The notes beneath the pieces are model-generated. The model did not search any database and was not told where the DNA came from. It saw only the letters and a list, made by a program, of their open reading frames with translations. This document shows positions 48,260-57,157 of a stretch of 64,000 bases of DNA, in pieces. How positions within the stretch are numbered: the stretch's first letter is position 1; every line of letters starts with the position of its first letter. Made by a program: the position numbers and the translations under genes. This DNA comes from Achromobacter spanius (lineage in GTDB: Bacteria; Pseudomonadota; Gammaproteobacteria; Burkholderiales; Burkholderiaceae_B): contig NZ_CP121261.1 of NCBI RefSeq assembly GCF_029637605.1, forward strand, positions 3,720,001-3,784,000. The letters run 5' to 3'.

Positions 48260-48434
48260 GATGGGTGCAGCGCGAGGGGGCCAAAAAAAGAACGCAGACG
48301 CCGTTCGCGCGAAACCCATCAAGCAACGCCCCAATTCGTATCAAGCCCAACGCAAGAACCCGCACCGCAAGATGGGTTCCGCGCGCTAACCGCTTCGGTT
48401 TTTATCACGCCCCTGCCGCGCTGCACCCATCCTA
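48256..48434. repeat. inverted pair of GTAGGATGGGT-type dispersed repeats
   Basis: The left element (48256-48320) begins GTAGGATGGGTGCAGCGCG and ends CGCGAAACCCATC. The right element (48371-48434) is in the opposite orientation, GATGGGTTCCGCGCGC to CGCTGCACCCATCCTAC. The two can pair into a very large hairpin. The first element contains the LysR stop codon. A related array lies at 59.9-60.2 kb. Apart from this element, the 197-bp gap holds nothing I recognise. Confidence 0.75.
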
Positions 48435-48456
48435 CGATGGCACTGACGTAAGATGG

Positions 48457-49275
48457 TCACCCCTCATGCGACTCATGTACCGCCACCGCCCCGCGCTTCC
48501 AATAGCTCGCGGCGCGGATACGAGACTTATCGATCGCATGCCGTGACACCATGATTTCGCGCACGGCCTTGGCCACGGCGGACTCTGCCGCGACCCAGAC
48601 ATAGCCTTCCCCTTCAGGCAGCGTCAATTCACGCGCCGCATCCAGCAGCAGCGTGCTATACCCCGGCGCGGTGCCGTTACGCGGCAACCAGCGCACCGAC
48701 ACATTCGCCGCCGACTTCAGCAGCATCTCGTTCTCAGCAGACGGCACTTCAATCAGCACCACCGCCTGCGCCTCTGCAGGCAATTCCTCCAGCCGGCGGG
48801 CAATTGCGGGCAGCGCGGTTTCGTCGCCGATCAGCACGTGCCAATCAAACGCCTTGGGCACCACGAACGAACCGCGCGGGCCGCCAATGCCCAACTGCTG
48901 ACCCGGCTGAGCTTGTTCCGCCCACATGCAAGCCGGGCCGTCGCCATGCAGCACGAATTCAATCTCCAGCTCACGACGCTCCGCATCAAAACGGCGCGGC
49001 GTGTAATCACGCGCCGCAGGCTTCGGCACCCCTTCAGGAAACTTGACGCCATCCGGACCCACGCTGGGCAATGCCGGCGGCAGCAAAGGATCGGCAGAGA
49101 AAAACAGCTTCACGTGGTCGTCAAACGAAGCGGACACAAAGTCCTGCAAGTCGTCGCCGGTGAAGGTAACGCGGGCCAACAGGCCCGCGACGCGCTCAAC
49201 GCGCTGAACAGTCAGTACGCGCATCTTCAAGTTGTGGCGCACGCGCTCCACGGTCAGGTCACTACGATTCATCAA
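48457..49275 (-). CDS. yqjH: siderophore-interacting FAD/NADP ferric reductase (YqjH/ViuB-like)
   Basis: A 272-residue flavoprotein that reduces Fe(III)-siderophores in the cytosol to release iron. The FAD-binding stretch DYTPRRFDAERRELEIEFVLHGDGPACMWAEQAQPGQQ and the NADP-domain VLIGDETALPAIARRLEELP are typical of the SIP/ViuB family. It lies 27 bp downstream of a His-rich PadR regulator, matching the E. coli yqjH-yqjI pairing, where YqjI represses yqjH and responds to nickel and iron. Confidence 0.9.
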   Translation of the reverse strand: MMNRSDLTVERVRHNLKMRVLTVQRVERVAGLLARVTFTGDDLQDFVSASFDDHVKLFFSADPLLPPALPSVGPDGVKFPEGVPKPAARDYTPRRFDAERRELEIEFVLHGDGPACMWAEQAQPGQQLGIGGPRGSFVVPKAFDWHVLIGDETALPAIARRLEELPAEAQAVVLIEVPSAENEMLLKSAANVSVRWLPRNGTAPGYSTLLLDAARELTLPEGEGYVWVAAESAVAKAVREIMVSRHAIDKSRIRAASYWKRGAVAVHESHEG

Positions 49276-49302
49276 AGCTCCAAATTCTGGAAAAGTGCGG
49301 GA

Positions 49303-50010
49303 TCAAGCACAGGGCTTGCCGTTGATCTCGTCGGTAGCGCGCGCCAGGATGGCGGCAATGCGGCGTTGTTCGGCGGGCGAGGCATCGGTGCGTTCCATCA
49401 GCGCGCGGCGGATCGCGTGGCGGGCCTCGACAAACTCGGGCACCCAGCCCGTACGCGCGTCCTCGCCTTCCGGCCCCAGGCTGCGCGGCTCGCCGCTCCA
49501 TGCCTGCCGCATCCAATCCATCTTGCGAGCGATGTGCTTGAAGCGGTTGAGCATCATCGACACGCGCTCACGATTCGCGTCCAGATGGACCCGGCCGGGT
49601 TCCGCCAGGTGGTAGCGCTTCTTGGCGCCGTCCTGCTCCACCGTGGCATAGCCCAGCTCTTCCAGATAGGTCAGCGCGGGGTACACCATGCCGGGGCTGG
49701 GCGTGTAGAAACCATTGCTAAGCGTGCCGAAGGCCTTGATGAGCTCATAGCCGTGGCTGGGGTTCTGTTCCAGCAAGCCCAGCAGCATCAATTGCAAGTC
49801 ATCGGCGGACACGCGGCGGCCGCGGGTAAAGCCACGGCCGTCGCCGCCAAACCCGCCAGCGTCGCCGCGCCCCCCGTCAGGCGGTCCGGAAAACCAATCA
49901 CCCCCGGCACTGGCGTGGTGGGGGTGATGGTGGCGGTGGTGGTGATGATGGCCACGATGCCCGTGGGCATGGGCGTGGCGATGGAAGGGATCGACGTTGT
50001 GCTGATGCAT
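49303..50010 (-). CDS. yqjI: PadR-family metal-responsive repressor with His-rich N-terminus (YqjI-like)
   Basis: A 235-residue PadR protein. The first 40 residues hold 18 or more His (HRHAHAHGHRGHHHHH and more), then a Gly/Arg-rich linker, a winged helix (DLQLMLLGLLEQNPSHGYELI, GFYTPSPGMVYPALTYLEELGY) and a helical dimerisation tail. E. coli YqjI has the same layout and senses Ni through its His-rich region while repressing yqjH. Here regulator and ferric reductase share a leftward transcript, with three TTACGAT-type motifs directly before the start. Confidence 0.9.
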   Translation of the reverse strand: MHQHNVDPFHRHAHAHGHRGHHHHHRHHHPHHASAGGDWFSGPPDGGRGDAGGFGGDGRGFTRGRRVSADDLQLMLLGLLEQNPSHGYELIKAFGTLSNGFYTPSPGMVYPALTYLEELGYATVEQDGAKKRYHLAEPGRVHLDANRERVSMMLNRFKHIARKMDWMRQAWSGEPRSLGPEGEDARTGWVPEFVEARHAIRRALMERTDASPAEQRRIAAILARATDEINGKPCA

Positions 50011-50020
50011 AGAATGCCTC

Positions 50021-50053
50021 TTACGATGTATCTAACGATATAGATCTTACGAT
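50021..50053 (-). promoter_or_regulatory. candidate YqjI operator: three TTACGAT-type motifs
   Basis: TTACGAT at 50021, TAACGAT at 50033 and TTACGAT at 50047 lie in direct orientation within 33 bp, ending 11 bp before the start of the His-rich PadR gene. On the coding strand this reads as ATCGTAA/ATCGTTA units. PadR repressors often bind such AT-rich repeats in their own promoters; binding here is inferred. Confidence 0.55.
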
Positions 50054-50094
50054 ACACCCGCAAAATTCCAGCCGTCAACCGGAAGCTTGTATCG

Positions 50095-50573
50095 CTAGGC
50101 GACGCCCCCCGTGTCGGAACCCGTAGCCAACCAGCGCGTAAACGCCGCCGCCCGGGGTTCGTCGGGCGCCGCCGCGTAGACGACCAGGCGCAGATGACGG
50201 CTTTCGTCGACAGTCAGCGTGGCGTGTTCCAACGCCACATCCCCCAGCGTCTCCACATGCAGCTTGCGCTGGCCCATGCAAGCAGATAAAGATGGCGGCG
50301 TTCGGCGGCGTCCAGCTTCAAAACGCGCGCCAGGTTTTCCAGGAAGGTGGCCGACACGCTGATGTTGCGGCCTTGCTCAAACCACGTGTACCAGGCCAGG
50401 CCCACGCCGGCCAACGCGGCGACTTCCTCGCGGCGCAGCCCGGGGGTGCGGCGGCGGCTGCCGGCGGGCAAACCCAGGTCCGACGGGTTGAGGCGTGCAC
50501 GCCGCAGGCGCAGGAATTCGGCCAGGTCGGGACGCGTGCGGTCCAGGCGTTCGGGGATGGGGTTTGGGGTCAT
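50095..50573 (-). pseudogene. broken XRE/MmyB-type helix-turn-helix regulator
   Basis: The first part (50573 leftward) encodes an intact XRE helix-turn-helix (LGLPAGSRRRTPGLRREEVAALAGVGLAWYTWFEQGR and RHLYLLA) typical of regulators with a MmyB-like ligand-binding domain. The end of that domain (VETLGDVALEHATLTVDESRHLRLVVYAA) is found in another frame (50277 to 50095). About 110-130 residues of the middle are missing and the two pieces are out of frame near 50270-50285, so an internal deletion with frameshift is inferred. A 119-residue HTH-only product could still be made. Confidence 0.75.
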
Positions 50574-50752
50574 GAAGGGACGCGAATCGGGTTTGGTGGA
50601 CGAGGCGACTGCGGGCTGATTACGGCTGACGGGTTACGGCTGGCACGTTGCTGTTGCCCGGCTATTGCCTGTAGTAACAGCATAAACAGCTAAATTGTAT
50701 AAGGCTACGAGCCCGCCCAGAATAGCGCGGATCCCAATCCAATAGCGCTGAC

Positions 50753-52201
50753 ATGACCTCGAACGCCCTGCCTTCCCCACGCTCCCGCGCCACCCCCGAC
50801 ACCCCCACTCTGGGCCCGCTGGGTCTTGCTGTCCTATTGTCGGGCGGCTTCATCACCATCTTCGATTTGTTCGTGGTGAACGTCGCCATCCCCAGCATGC
50901 AAAGCACGCTGGCGGCCAGCTTTTCACAAATCAACTTCATCATTGCCGCCTACGAAATGGCGTATGGCGTGTTGCTGATCGCGGGCAGCCGCCTGGGCGA
51001 CCGCCACGGCCGGCGCCGCTTGTTCATGCTGGGCATGGCGGGCTTCGCGCTGGCCTCCGCGCTGTGCGGACTGGCGCCCAACGCCAACGCGCTGATCGGC
51101 GCACGGGTACTGCAAGGCGTGGCGGCGGCCATGCTGTTTCCGCAGGTCTATGCGTTGATACGTGTCAGTTTCGACGGCCAGGCGCGGCGGCGCGCGTTCG
51201 GTCTGATGGGCATGACGCTGGGGCTGGCCGCCATTGCGGGCCAGGTGCTGGGCGGCTGGATCGTGCATGCCGACCTGTTTGGCCTGGCGTGGCGCACCAT
51301 CTTCCTGATCAACGTGCCGCTGGGTTTGTTGGCCTGGCGCTTGGCGCGCCACATTCCCGAATCCCGCGAGCCTTACGGCGCGGCCATGGATTGGCACGGC
51401 GCGGTGTGCGTGGCCACGGGCCTGGCCTTGCTGCTGCTGGCGCTGATTGAGGGGCCGGCGCGACACTGGCCCTTGTGGTCGGTAGCGTGTGGCGCCGTGG
51501 CCGTGCTGCTGTTGCTGTCGTTCGTGCGTATGCAACGTAGTGTCAAGGCGCGCGGCGGCGCCCCGCTGGTCGACATGGGCTTGATGACGCAGCCGCGCTT
51601 TGCGGTGGGGTGCCTGTTGGTAATGCTGGTGTTCTCGACCGCCAGCGCCATGTTTCTTTGCTACGCAATGCTGGTGCAAACCGGCTTTGGTCTGGACGCG
51701 TTGACGGCCGGGTTGATATTCGCGCCGGCAAGCGTCGGCTTTGTGGCCGGGTCCATGGCCGCGCCACGCCTGGTGGCCCGCTTCGGCACGCCCGCCATTA
51801 CGCTGGCCGCCCTGCTGTACGGCGGCGCCACCGCGGCATTGATGGTGCAGGTGGGCGTGGCCGGCGCGGACTTGTCGCCGTGGTCGCTGGTGCCCGCCCT
51901 GGTGTGGCTGGGCGCGGCGCAGGGCGCGGTCAATACGCCACTGGTCAACGTCGCGCTGGGCCTGGTCGAGGACCATCACGCCGGCATGGCGGCTGGCGTG
52001 GTGTCAACCCTGCAACAGGTAGGCGCCGCGCTGGGCGTCGCGGCGGCGGGCATGCTGTTTGGCGGCGCCTTGCAAACCCATGCCGACGCCAGCGCGCCCG
52101 AACGCTACGCGCATGCCTTCAGCGCGGCGATGCAGTTCAACGTCGCGGCGATCGCGGCGGCAGTGCTGTTGTTATGGTGGTTGAGCCGCCGGGGTTTGTA
52201 G
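50753..52201 (+). CDS. MFS drug-efflux transporter, DHA2 (EmrB/QacA) type
   Basis: A 482-residue carrier with 14 predicted TM helices. The DHA2 pattern FDLFVVNVAIPSMQSTLAASFSQINFIIAAYEMAYG in TM1-2, SRLGDRHGRRRLFM in loop 2-3 and ARVLQGVAAAMLFPQVYALI in TM4 are clear. It probably exports toxic compounds by proton antiport. The broken XRE regulator is divergent, 180 bp away; loss of that regulator may leave this pump unregulated, as such regulators often control adjacent exporters. Confidence 0.87.
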   Translation: MTSNALPSPRSRATPDTPTLGPLGLAVLLSGGFITIFDLFVVNVAIPSMQSTLAASFSQINFIIAAYEMAYGVLLIAGSRLGDRHGRRRLFMLGMAGFALASALCGLAPNANALIGARVLQGVAAAMLFPQVYALIRVSFDGQARRRAFGLMGMTLGLAAIAGQVLGGWIVHADLFGLAWRTIFLINVPLGLLAWRLARHIPESREPYGAAMDWHGAVCVATGLALLLLALIEGPARHWPLWSVACGAVAVLLLLSFVRMQRSVKARGGAPLVDMGLMTQPRFAVGCLLVMLVFSTASAMFLCYAMLVQTGFGLDALTAGLIFAPASVGFVAGSMAAPRLVARFGTPAITLAALLYGGATAALMVQVGVAGADLSPWSLVPALVWLGAAQGAVNTPLVNVALGLVEDHHAGMAAGVVSTLQQVGAALGVAAAGMLFGGALQTHADASAPERYAHAFSAAMQFNVAAIAAAVLLLWWLSRRGL

Positions 52202-52264
52202 CCTCGGGCCGCGCCACAAAAGCGGGTTGACCGCGGGCCTGAGCCGCTGACTCAGCCCACCGCC

Positions 52265-53071
52265 TCAGCCCGCCGACAACTCCCTCGCCCGCGCTTCGGC
52301 CTTGCGCACCGCCTGCGTGATCGCATCGGCCACGCCGGCATCCCGCATGTGCGACAGCGCCGCGTAGGTGGTGCCGCCCTTGGACGTGACGCGTTCCTGC
52401 AATTCCGTCAGTGGCACCGCTTCGCTAGCTGCCAAGCCCGCCGCCCCTCGAAACGTGGACACGGCCAGGCGGCGCGCATCGTCGGCCGAAAAGCCCAGTT
52501 CCAACGCCCCCTTTTCCAGAGCCGCCATGAAATGGAACACGTAGCCGGGGCCGCTGCCCGTCACGGCGGTCACGGCGTCGATCATGGCTTCGGTATCGGT
52601 CCAGATGCGCTCGCCCACGGCGGCGAACAGGGCGTCCACCCGATTGCGGTCGGCTTCCGCGCACGCCGGCGTGGCGTACAGGCCCGTCATGCCCAGGCCC
52701 ACCTTGGCGGGCGTGTTGGGCATGGCGCGTACGATGCGCGCGTGTCCGCCCAGCCATTGCGACAACGACGCCAGATCCACTCCCGCCGCGATGCTGATCA
52801 CGGTGGCGTCAGCCGGCAGGAATTCACGCACCTGCCCGCAGGCTTCTTGCAGCCCTTGCGGCTTGGTGGCCAGCACGCACAATACCGCGCCGCCAATGTC
52901 AGCCCCCACGCTTTCCCGGCAGGCCAGGCCGCGCGCGATGAGTGCGTCGCGCGTGGGCGCGTAAGGCTCAACCACCAGGAAATCGGCTAGTTCACGGCCC
53001 TGTCCGAGTAAGCCGTCAATGATGGCGGAGGCCATGTTGCCGCCTCCGATGAAAACGATTTTTTCGCGCAT
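52265..53071 (-). CDS. proC: pyrroline-5-carboxylate reductase
   Basis: A 268-residue ProC, the last step of proline synthesis (P5C to L-proline with NAD(P)H). The Rossmann motif FIGGGNMASAIIDGLL lies near the start and the family signature TVTGSGPGYVFHFM...ALELGF...RLAVSTFRGAAGL in the C-terminal half. ATG 53071 begins MREKIVFIGGGNMA, as in other ProC; an in-frame start 69 bp upstream is not needed. It is transcribed away from the FAD-dehydrogenase operon. Confidence 0.95.
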   Translation of the reverse strand: MREKIVFIGGGNMASAIIDGLLGQGRELADFLVVEPYAPTRDALIARGLACRESVGADIGGAVLCVLATKPQGLQEACGQVREFLPADATVISIAAGVDLASLSQWLGGHARIVRAMPNTPAKVGLGMTGLYATPACAEADRNRVDALFAAVGERIWTDTEAMIDAVTAVTGSGPGYVFHFMAALEKGALELGFSADDARRLAVSTFRGAAGLAASEAVPLTELQERVTSKGGTTYAALSHMRDAGVADAITQAVRKAEARARELSAG

Positions 53072-53376
53072 AGGGATGGGGTCCAAGGAAGATTGCAAGC
53101 CGGGTGTGCAAGCAGGTTTGCAGTAGATTGCATAACGCACGATATGATTGTATTTCGATCATTTTGGCGGCTGCAATCCGGGCGTGCCATTAGACGACGA
53201 GGCGGGCATTGCTGCACGCTAAGCCCGTGTCGCCATGCAGGATTTCCGCCTAGGACATACCCTAAAATCAATTGATATACGATTAATCAAATCGAAAAGC
53301 GATTTAATCGATCGTATGCTGTGCCTCAATGCACTCGGGTTCCCTTGAACCCCGAGCTTCATTCGGGACCACAGAC
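53072..53376. promoter_or_regulatory. AT-rich divergent promoter region with CGATT/AATCG palindromes
   Basis: This 305-bp gap between proC and the FAD-dehydrogenase gene is far more AT-rich than its surroundings. From 53260 to 53320 it reads CAATTGATATACGATTAATC..., with CGATTAATCAAATCG (53280-53294) facing CGATTTAATCG (53300-53310) across five bases. Such inverted CGATTnAATCG elements look like an operator for the FAD-dehydrogenase/ABC operon, whose likely regulator is the IclR protein at its far end. A second AT patch lies at 53140-53165. Confidence 0.5.
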
Positions 53377-54804
53377 ATGACCAACGGCATCACCCTGCTA
53401 GACGCGTTGACCCAGGCCCTGGGCGCCGACGCCATCCTTCATACCGAGGCCGACACCGCGGGCTACACCGAAGACTGGCGCGGCCGGTACAAGGGGCCGG
53501 CGCTGTGCGTCGCCCTACCGGGCAACACGCAGCAGGTGGCCGACATCGTCAGGCTCTGCAAGGCGCATGCCACGCCGGTATTGCCCCAGGGTGGCAACAC
53601 CAGCCTGTGCGGCGGCGCGGTGCCGGCCGCCAGCGGCAAGCCGCCCGTCATTGTGAACCTGGCCCGCATGCGTCGCGTGCGCCGGGTCGACGCGGCCAAC
53701 AATTCCATGGAAGTCGAAGCAGGCTGCGTGTTGGCCACGGTGCAGGACGCCGCCGCCGCCGAAGGCCGGCTTTACCCGATCAGCCTGGGCGCCGAAGGCT
53801 CCTGCCAGATTGGCGGCACCATCGCCACCAACGCGGGCGGCACCGGCGTGCTGCGCTACGGCAATACCCGCGACAACATCCTGGGCCTGGAAGTGGTGCT
53901 GCCCGACGGCACCATCTGGAAAGGCCTGACGGCGCTGCGCAAGAACAACACGGGTTTCGACCTCAAGCATCTGTTCATCGGCGCCGAGGGCACGATGGGC
54001 ATCGTCACCGCCGCCGTGCTCAAGCTGCATCCCCTGCCCACCCGCCACGCCGTGGCCTGGGTGGCGCCGGACAGCCCGCAAGCGGCGTTGGACATATTGG
54101 GCATGTTCCAACGCACCTGCGGTTCGCGCCTGTCTGCCTTTGAAATGATCGACAGCAACCAACTGGACATCGTGATGGCGCACGTGCCGGGGCGCAAGAA
54201 TCCGCTGGACGGCACGCACCCGTGGCATGTGCTGATTGAACTGTCCGACACCGGCAGCGGCGAAGAACTGCAAGACCTGTTGCAGCAGACACTTGAGCAA
54301 GCTTCTGAACGTGGCCTGCTGCACGACGCCGTGCTGGCCAGCAACGACACCCAGCGCGCCGCGCTGTGGGAAGTGCGCCACAGCGTGTCCGAAGGCAATA
54401 AGAAAGCGGGCGTGGGGCTGACCACCGACAGCGCCGTGCCGGTCTCCAGCGTGCCGCGCTTTATCGACGAGGCCACCGCCGCCGTGCGCAGCTTGGTGCC
54501 GGACCTGCCCGTGCTGATCGTCGCGCATCTGGGCGATGGCAACGTGCACTTCATTCCCTTCTTCACGTTCGACGCCTGGAACGCCCTGCCCGACCGCGAC
54601 ACGATGGCCGCCGACATCCGCCGCGCCGTCAACGACGTGGCCGATGCGCTGGGCGGCACCTTCAGCGCCGAACACGGCGTGGGCCGCACGTCGCTGGCCG
54701 AGATGGCGCACTACAAGTCGCCGGTTGAGCTGGCGATGATGCGCGCATTGAAGTCCACCTTTGATCCCGCCAATTTGTTCAACCCCGGCCGCTTGCTGCC
54801 ATGA
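53377..54804 (+). CDS. FAD-linked 2-hydroxyacid oxidoreductase (D-lactate/glycolate/D-2-hydroxyglutarate dehydrogenase type)
   Basis: A 475-residue flavoprotein of the GlcD/DLD family. The FAD-binding 4 domain shows VLPQGGNTSLCGGAVP, GAEGSCQIGGTIATNAGGTGVLRYG and NTGFDLKHLFIGAEGTMGI. The C-terminal cap has HLGDGNVHFIPF and ends EHGVGRTSL and FNPGRLLP. It oxidises a D-2-hydroxy acid to the 2-keto acid. It leads an operon with a polyamine-type ABC importer and a DapA-like aldolase, which may import and split the same compound. Confidence 0.88.
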   Translation: MTNGITLLDALTQALGADAILHTEADTAGYTEDWRGRYKGPALCVALPGNTQQVADIVRLCKAHATPVLPQGGNTSLCGGAVPAASGKPPVIVNLARMRRVRRVDAANNSMEVEAGCVLATVQDAAAAEGRLYPISLGAEGSCQIGGTIATNAGGTGVLRYGNTRDNILGLEVVLPDGTIWKGLTALRKNNTGFDLKHLFIGAEGTMGIVTAAVLKLHPLPTRHAVAWVAPDSPQAALDILGMFQRTCGSRLSAFEMIDSNQLDIVMAHVPGRKNPLDGTHPWHVLIELSDTGSGEELQDLLQQTLEQASERGLLHDAVLASNDTQRAALWEVRHSVSEGNKKAGVGLTTDSAVPVSSVPRFIDEATAAVRSLVPDLPVLIVAHLGDGNVHFIPFFTFDAWNALPDRDTMAADIRRAVNDVADALGGTFSAEHGVGRTSLAEMAHYKSPVELAMMRALKSTFDPANLFNPGRLLP

Positions 54805-54894
54805 ACGGCGGTCTTTGACCCGCCGCCTTTGATCCCTATTCCTTGATTAGCCCCCTTGACCCGTCGTCCCTGACCCGACCCGCAGGAGTCTTCC

Positions 54895-55977
54895 ATGAAA
54901 TCCATCCCCCACAACGCTTCGCGCCGCAACGCGCTGAAATCCGTCGCCGCCGGCGCCGCCGCCCTGGCCATGCCCATGATCTGGACGCCGTCGCGCGCGG
55001 CCTCCAAGCGCATCGTGGTGCGCGATGACGGCGGCATCTACAGCAAGGCGTATGGCGCCGTGTTCTACAAGCCGTTCTCGGAAGCGACCGGCATCCAGGT
55101 GGTGGGCGTGCAGGCAAACGCCGAGCCCACCGCACAGATCCGCAGCATGGTCGACACCGGCAACTACACCTGGGACATGGCCAAGATCAGCCAGCCGGCC
55201 ATCTTGATGCTGACCGAAGGCGGCAAGGTCTATCTGGAAAAGCACGGCCTGGAATCCGACCCGGTCATCTCCACCATTCCGAAGCAATACATGTCGCCCT
55301 TTGGCGTGGGCAACAACGTCTACACCACCGTGCTGGCGTACCGCACCGACGCCTTCAAGGGCCGCCGCGCGCCCGAGTCGTGGGCCGATTTCTGGAACGT
55401 GAAAGACATCCCCGGCCGTCGTGGCCTGCGCAAGCACCCGTTCGACACCATCGAAGAAGCCCTGATGGCCGACGGCGTGCCCGCCGACAAGGTCTACCCC
55501 TGCGACATCGACCGCGCCCTGGCCAGCCTGGACAAGATCAAGCCGTCGGTGGACGTGTGGTGGAACACGGGCGCGCAGGTCGAACAGATGCTGGGATCGG
55601 GCGAAGTCGACATGATCGCCACCTGGGTGTCGCGCGCGCAATCGGCCATTGCCAATGGCGCGCCGGTGCAGATCGTGTGGGACCAGAACATCTGGGGCTG
55701 CGACAACTGGGCCATTCTGAAAGGCTCGCCCAACGCCGACGCCTGCCGCGAATTCATCAAGTTTGCGTCCGACCCCAAGCGCCAGGCGTCGCTGGTGGAG
55801 TACTTTGCCGCCGGCGTCACGCAGCCCGCCGCCTTTGACTACATCAAGGCGGACGTGGCGCGCAATTGCCCCACCCACCCCGACAACATCAAGACCGGCT
55901 TGCACATCAACGCGGCGTACTGGCTGGACAAGCAGCGCGACGTGCTTGAGCGTTTCAACGGCTGGGTCCTGCAGTAA
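54895..55977 (+). CDS. extracellular solute-binding protein, polyamine/Fe type (PotD-like)
   Basis: A 360-residue family 1/PotD-like binding protein. The N-terminus SRRNALKSVAAGAAALAMPMIW looks like a Tat-type signal lacking the full twin-Arg consensus (S-R-R-N). The mature part has VVRDDGGIYSKAYGAVF, VGNNVYTTVLAYRTDAFKGRRAPESWADFWNVKDIPG and QIVWDQNIWGCDNWAILKGSPN. These proteins bind polyamines, 2-aminoethylphosphonate or small carboxylates. It is the second gene of the operon, with GCAGGAG before the start. Confidence 0.88.
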   Translation: MKSIPHNASRRNALKSVAAGAAALAMPMIWTPSRAASKRIVVRDDGGIYSKAYGAVFYKPFSEATGIQVVGVQANAEPTAQIRSMVDTGNYTWDMAKISQPAILMLTEGGKVYLEKHGLESDPVISTIPKQYMSPFGVGNNVYTTVLAYRTDAFKGRRAPESWADFWNVKDIPGRRGLRKHPFDTIEEALMADGVPADKVYPCDIDRALASLDKIKPSVDVWWNTGAQVEQMLGSGEVDMIATWVSRAQSAIANGAPVQIVWDQNIWGCDNWAILKGSPNADACREFIKFASDPKRQASLVEYFAAGVTQPAAFDYIKADVARNCPTHPDNIKTGLHINAAYWLDKQRDVLERFNGWVLQ

Positions 55978-56037
55978 GTCGTCAACCGCGCGCCACGCCC
56001 GTGGCGCGCACCGGGCATCTTTAACGTGTTGAACACC

Positions 56038-57153
56038 ATGTCTTCTTCCAATCTGCAAATTTCGGGCCTGGGCAAACGCTATGGCGATTTCGTTGCGCTG
56101 GCGCCCACGCACCTGGACGTCGCCCGCGGCGAATTCCTGACGCTGCTGGGTCCGTCCGGCTCGGGCAAGACCACCCTGTTGAGCCTGATCGCCGGCCTGG
56201 CGCAGCCCGACGAGGGCCGCGTGCTGATCGACGGCACCGACGTCACCTATGGCGCGCCGTACGAACGGGATATCGGCATGGTGTTCCAGAACTACGCGCT
56301 GTTTCCACACATGAGCATCGAGGAGAACATCGCGTTCCCCCTGAAGATGCGCAAGGTGCCGGCGGCCGAAGCGCGCCGCCGCGCGCACGAGGCGCTGGAA
56401 ATGGTGCGCCTGCCGCACGTGGCCACGCGCCTGCCCCGCGAGTTGTCGGGCGGCCAGCAGCAACGCATTGCACTGGCGCGCTGCATGGTCTACCGCCCCG
56501 CCATCATCCTGATGGACGAACCGTTGGGCGCGCTGGACAAGAAGCTGCGCGACCAGATGCAGTTGGAGATCAAGCGCATCCACCGCGAGCTGGGCACCAC
56601 CATCGTGTACGTCACGCATGACCAGGAAGAGGCCATGACGATGTCCGACCGCATCTGCCTGATGAACGGCGGCGCGATCGAACAACTGGGCACGCCGGCC
56701 GACCTGTACTTCCGCCCCCGTACCTTGTTCGTGGCCGATTTCCTGGGCGAATCGAACCTGCTGCAAGGCGAAGTCACGTCGGTGGACGGCGACACGCTGA
56801 CCGTGAAGCTGGCGCATCAGGGCGTGACCGGCCAGGCGCTGTCCAACGGCGCCCCCATCAAGGCCGGCCAGAAGGTCACGGTGATGCTGCGTCCGCAGAA
56901 CCTGCGCGTGGGCGTGGGCGCGGCCGAGCCCGGCCTGGCGCGGCCCGACCTGACGCGGCCCGACCTGACCGGCACGCTGCTGGACGTGATGGTGACCGGC
57001 AGCCTGACCAAGCTGTATCTGGACTCGGGCGTGCCAGACGCCGCGCCTATCGTCGTGGCGTATCCGACGCAGCGGCAGGCCGAGCAATACGCCATCGGAC
57101 AACCCTTGACCGTTAGCTGGCAAGCCGCCGACGCAGTGGCGATTGCGGAGTGA
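56038..57153 (+). CDS. ABC transporter ATP-binding protein (PotA-like)
   Basis: About 371 residues. Walker A GPSGSGKTTLL, signature LSGGQQQRIALAR, Walker B ILMDEPLGALD and a C-terminal TOBE regulatory domain are visible. It energises the fused permease encoded 4 bp downstream. Near 56941 the sequence CGGCCCGACCTGAC is duplicated, giving RPDLTRPDLT in the TOBE region. ATG 56038 is preferred over a GTG 12 bp upstream. It is a normal member of the spermidine/putrescine-type importer ATPases. Confidence 0.9.
   Translation: MSSSNLQISGLGKRYGDFVALAPTHLDVARGEFLTLLGPSGSGKTTLLSLIAGLAQPDEGRVLIDGTDVTYGAPYERDIGMVFQNYALFPHMSIEENIAFPLKMRKVPAAEARRRAHEALEMVRLPHVATRLPRELSGGQQQRIALARCMVYRPAIILMDEPLGALDKKLRDQMQLEIKRIHRELGTTIVYVTHDQEEAMTMSDRICLMNGGAIEQLGTPADLYFRPRTLFVADFLGESNLLQGEVTSVDGDTLTVKLAHQGVTGQALSNGAPIKAGQKVTVMLRPQNLRVGVGAAEPGLARPDLTRPDLTGTLLDVMVTGSLTKLYLDSGVPDAAPIVVAYPTQRQAEQYAIGQPLTVSWQAADAVAIAE
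56941..56970 (+). repeat. 15-bp tandem duplication in the PotA-like gene
   Basis: CGGCCCGACCTGACG is followed directly by CGGCCCGACCTGACC, adding five in-frame residues (RPDLT twice) in the C-terminal TOBE region. Confidence 0.75.
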
Positions 57154-57157
57154 ACGC

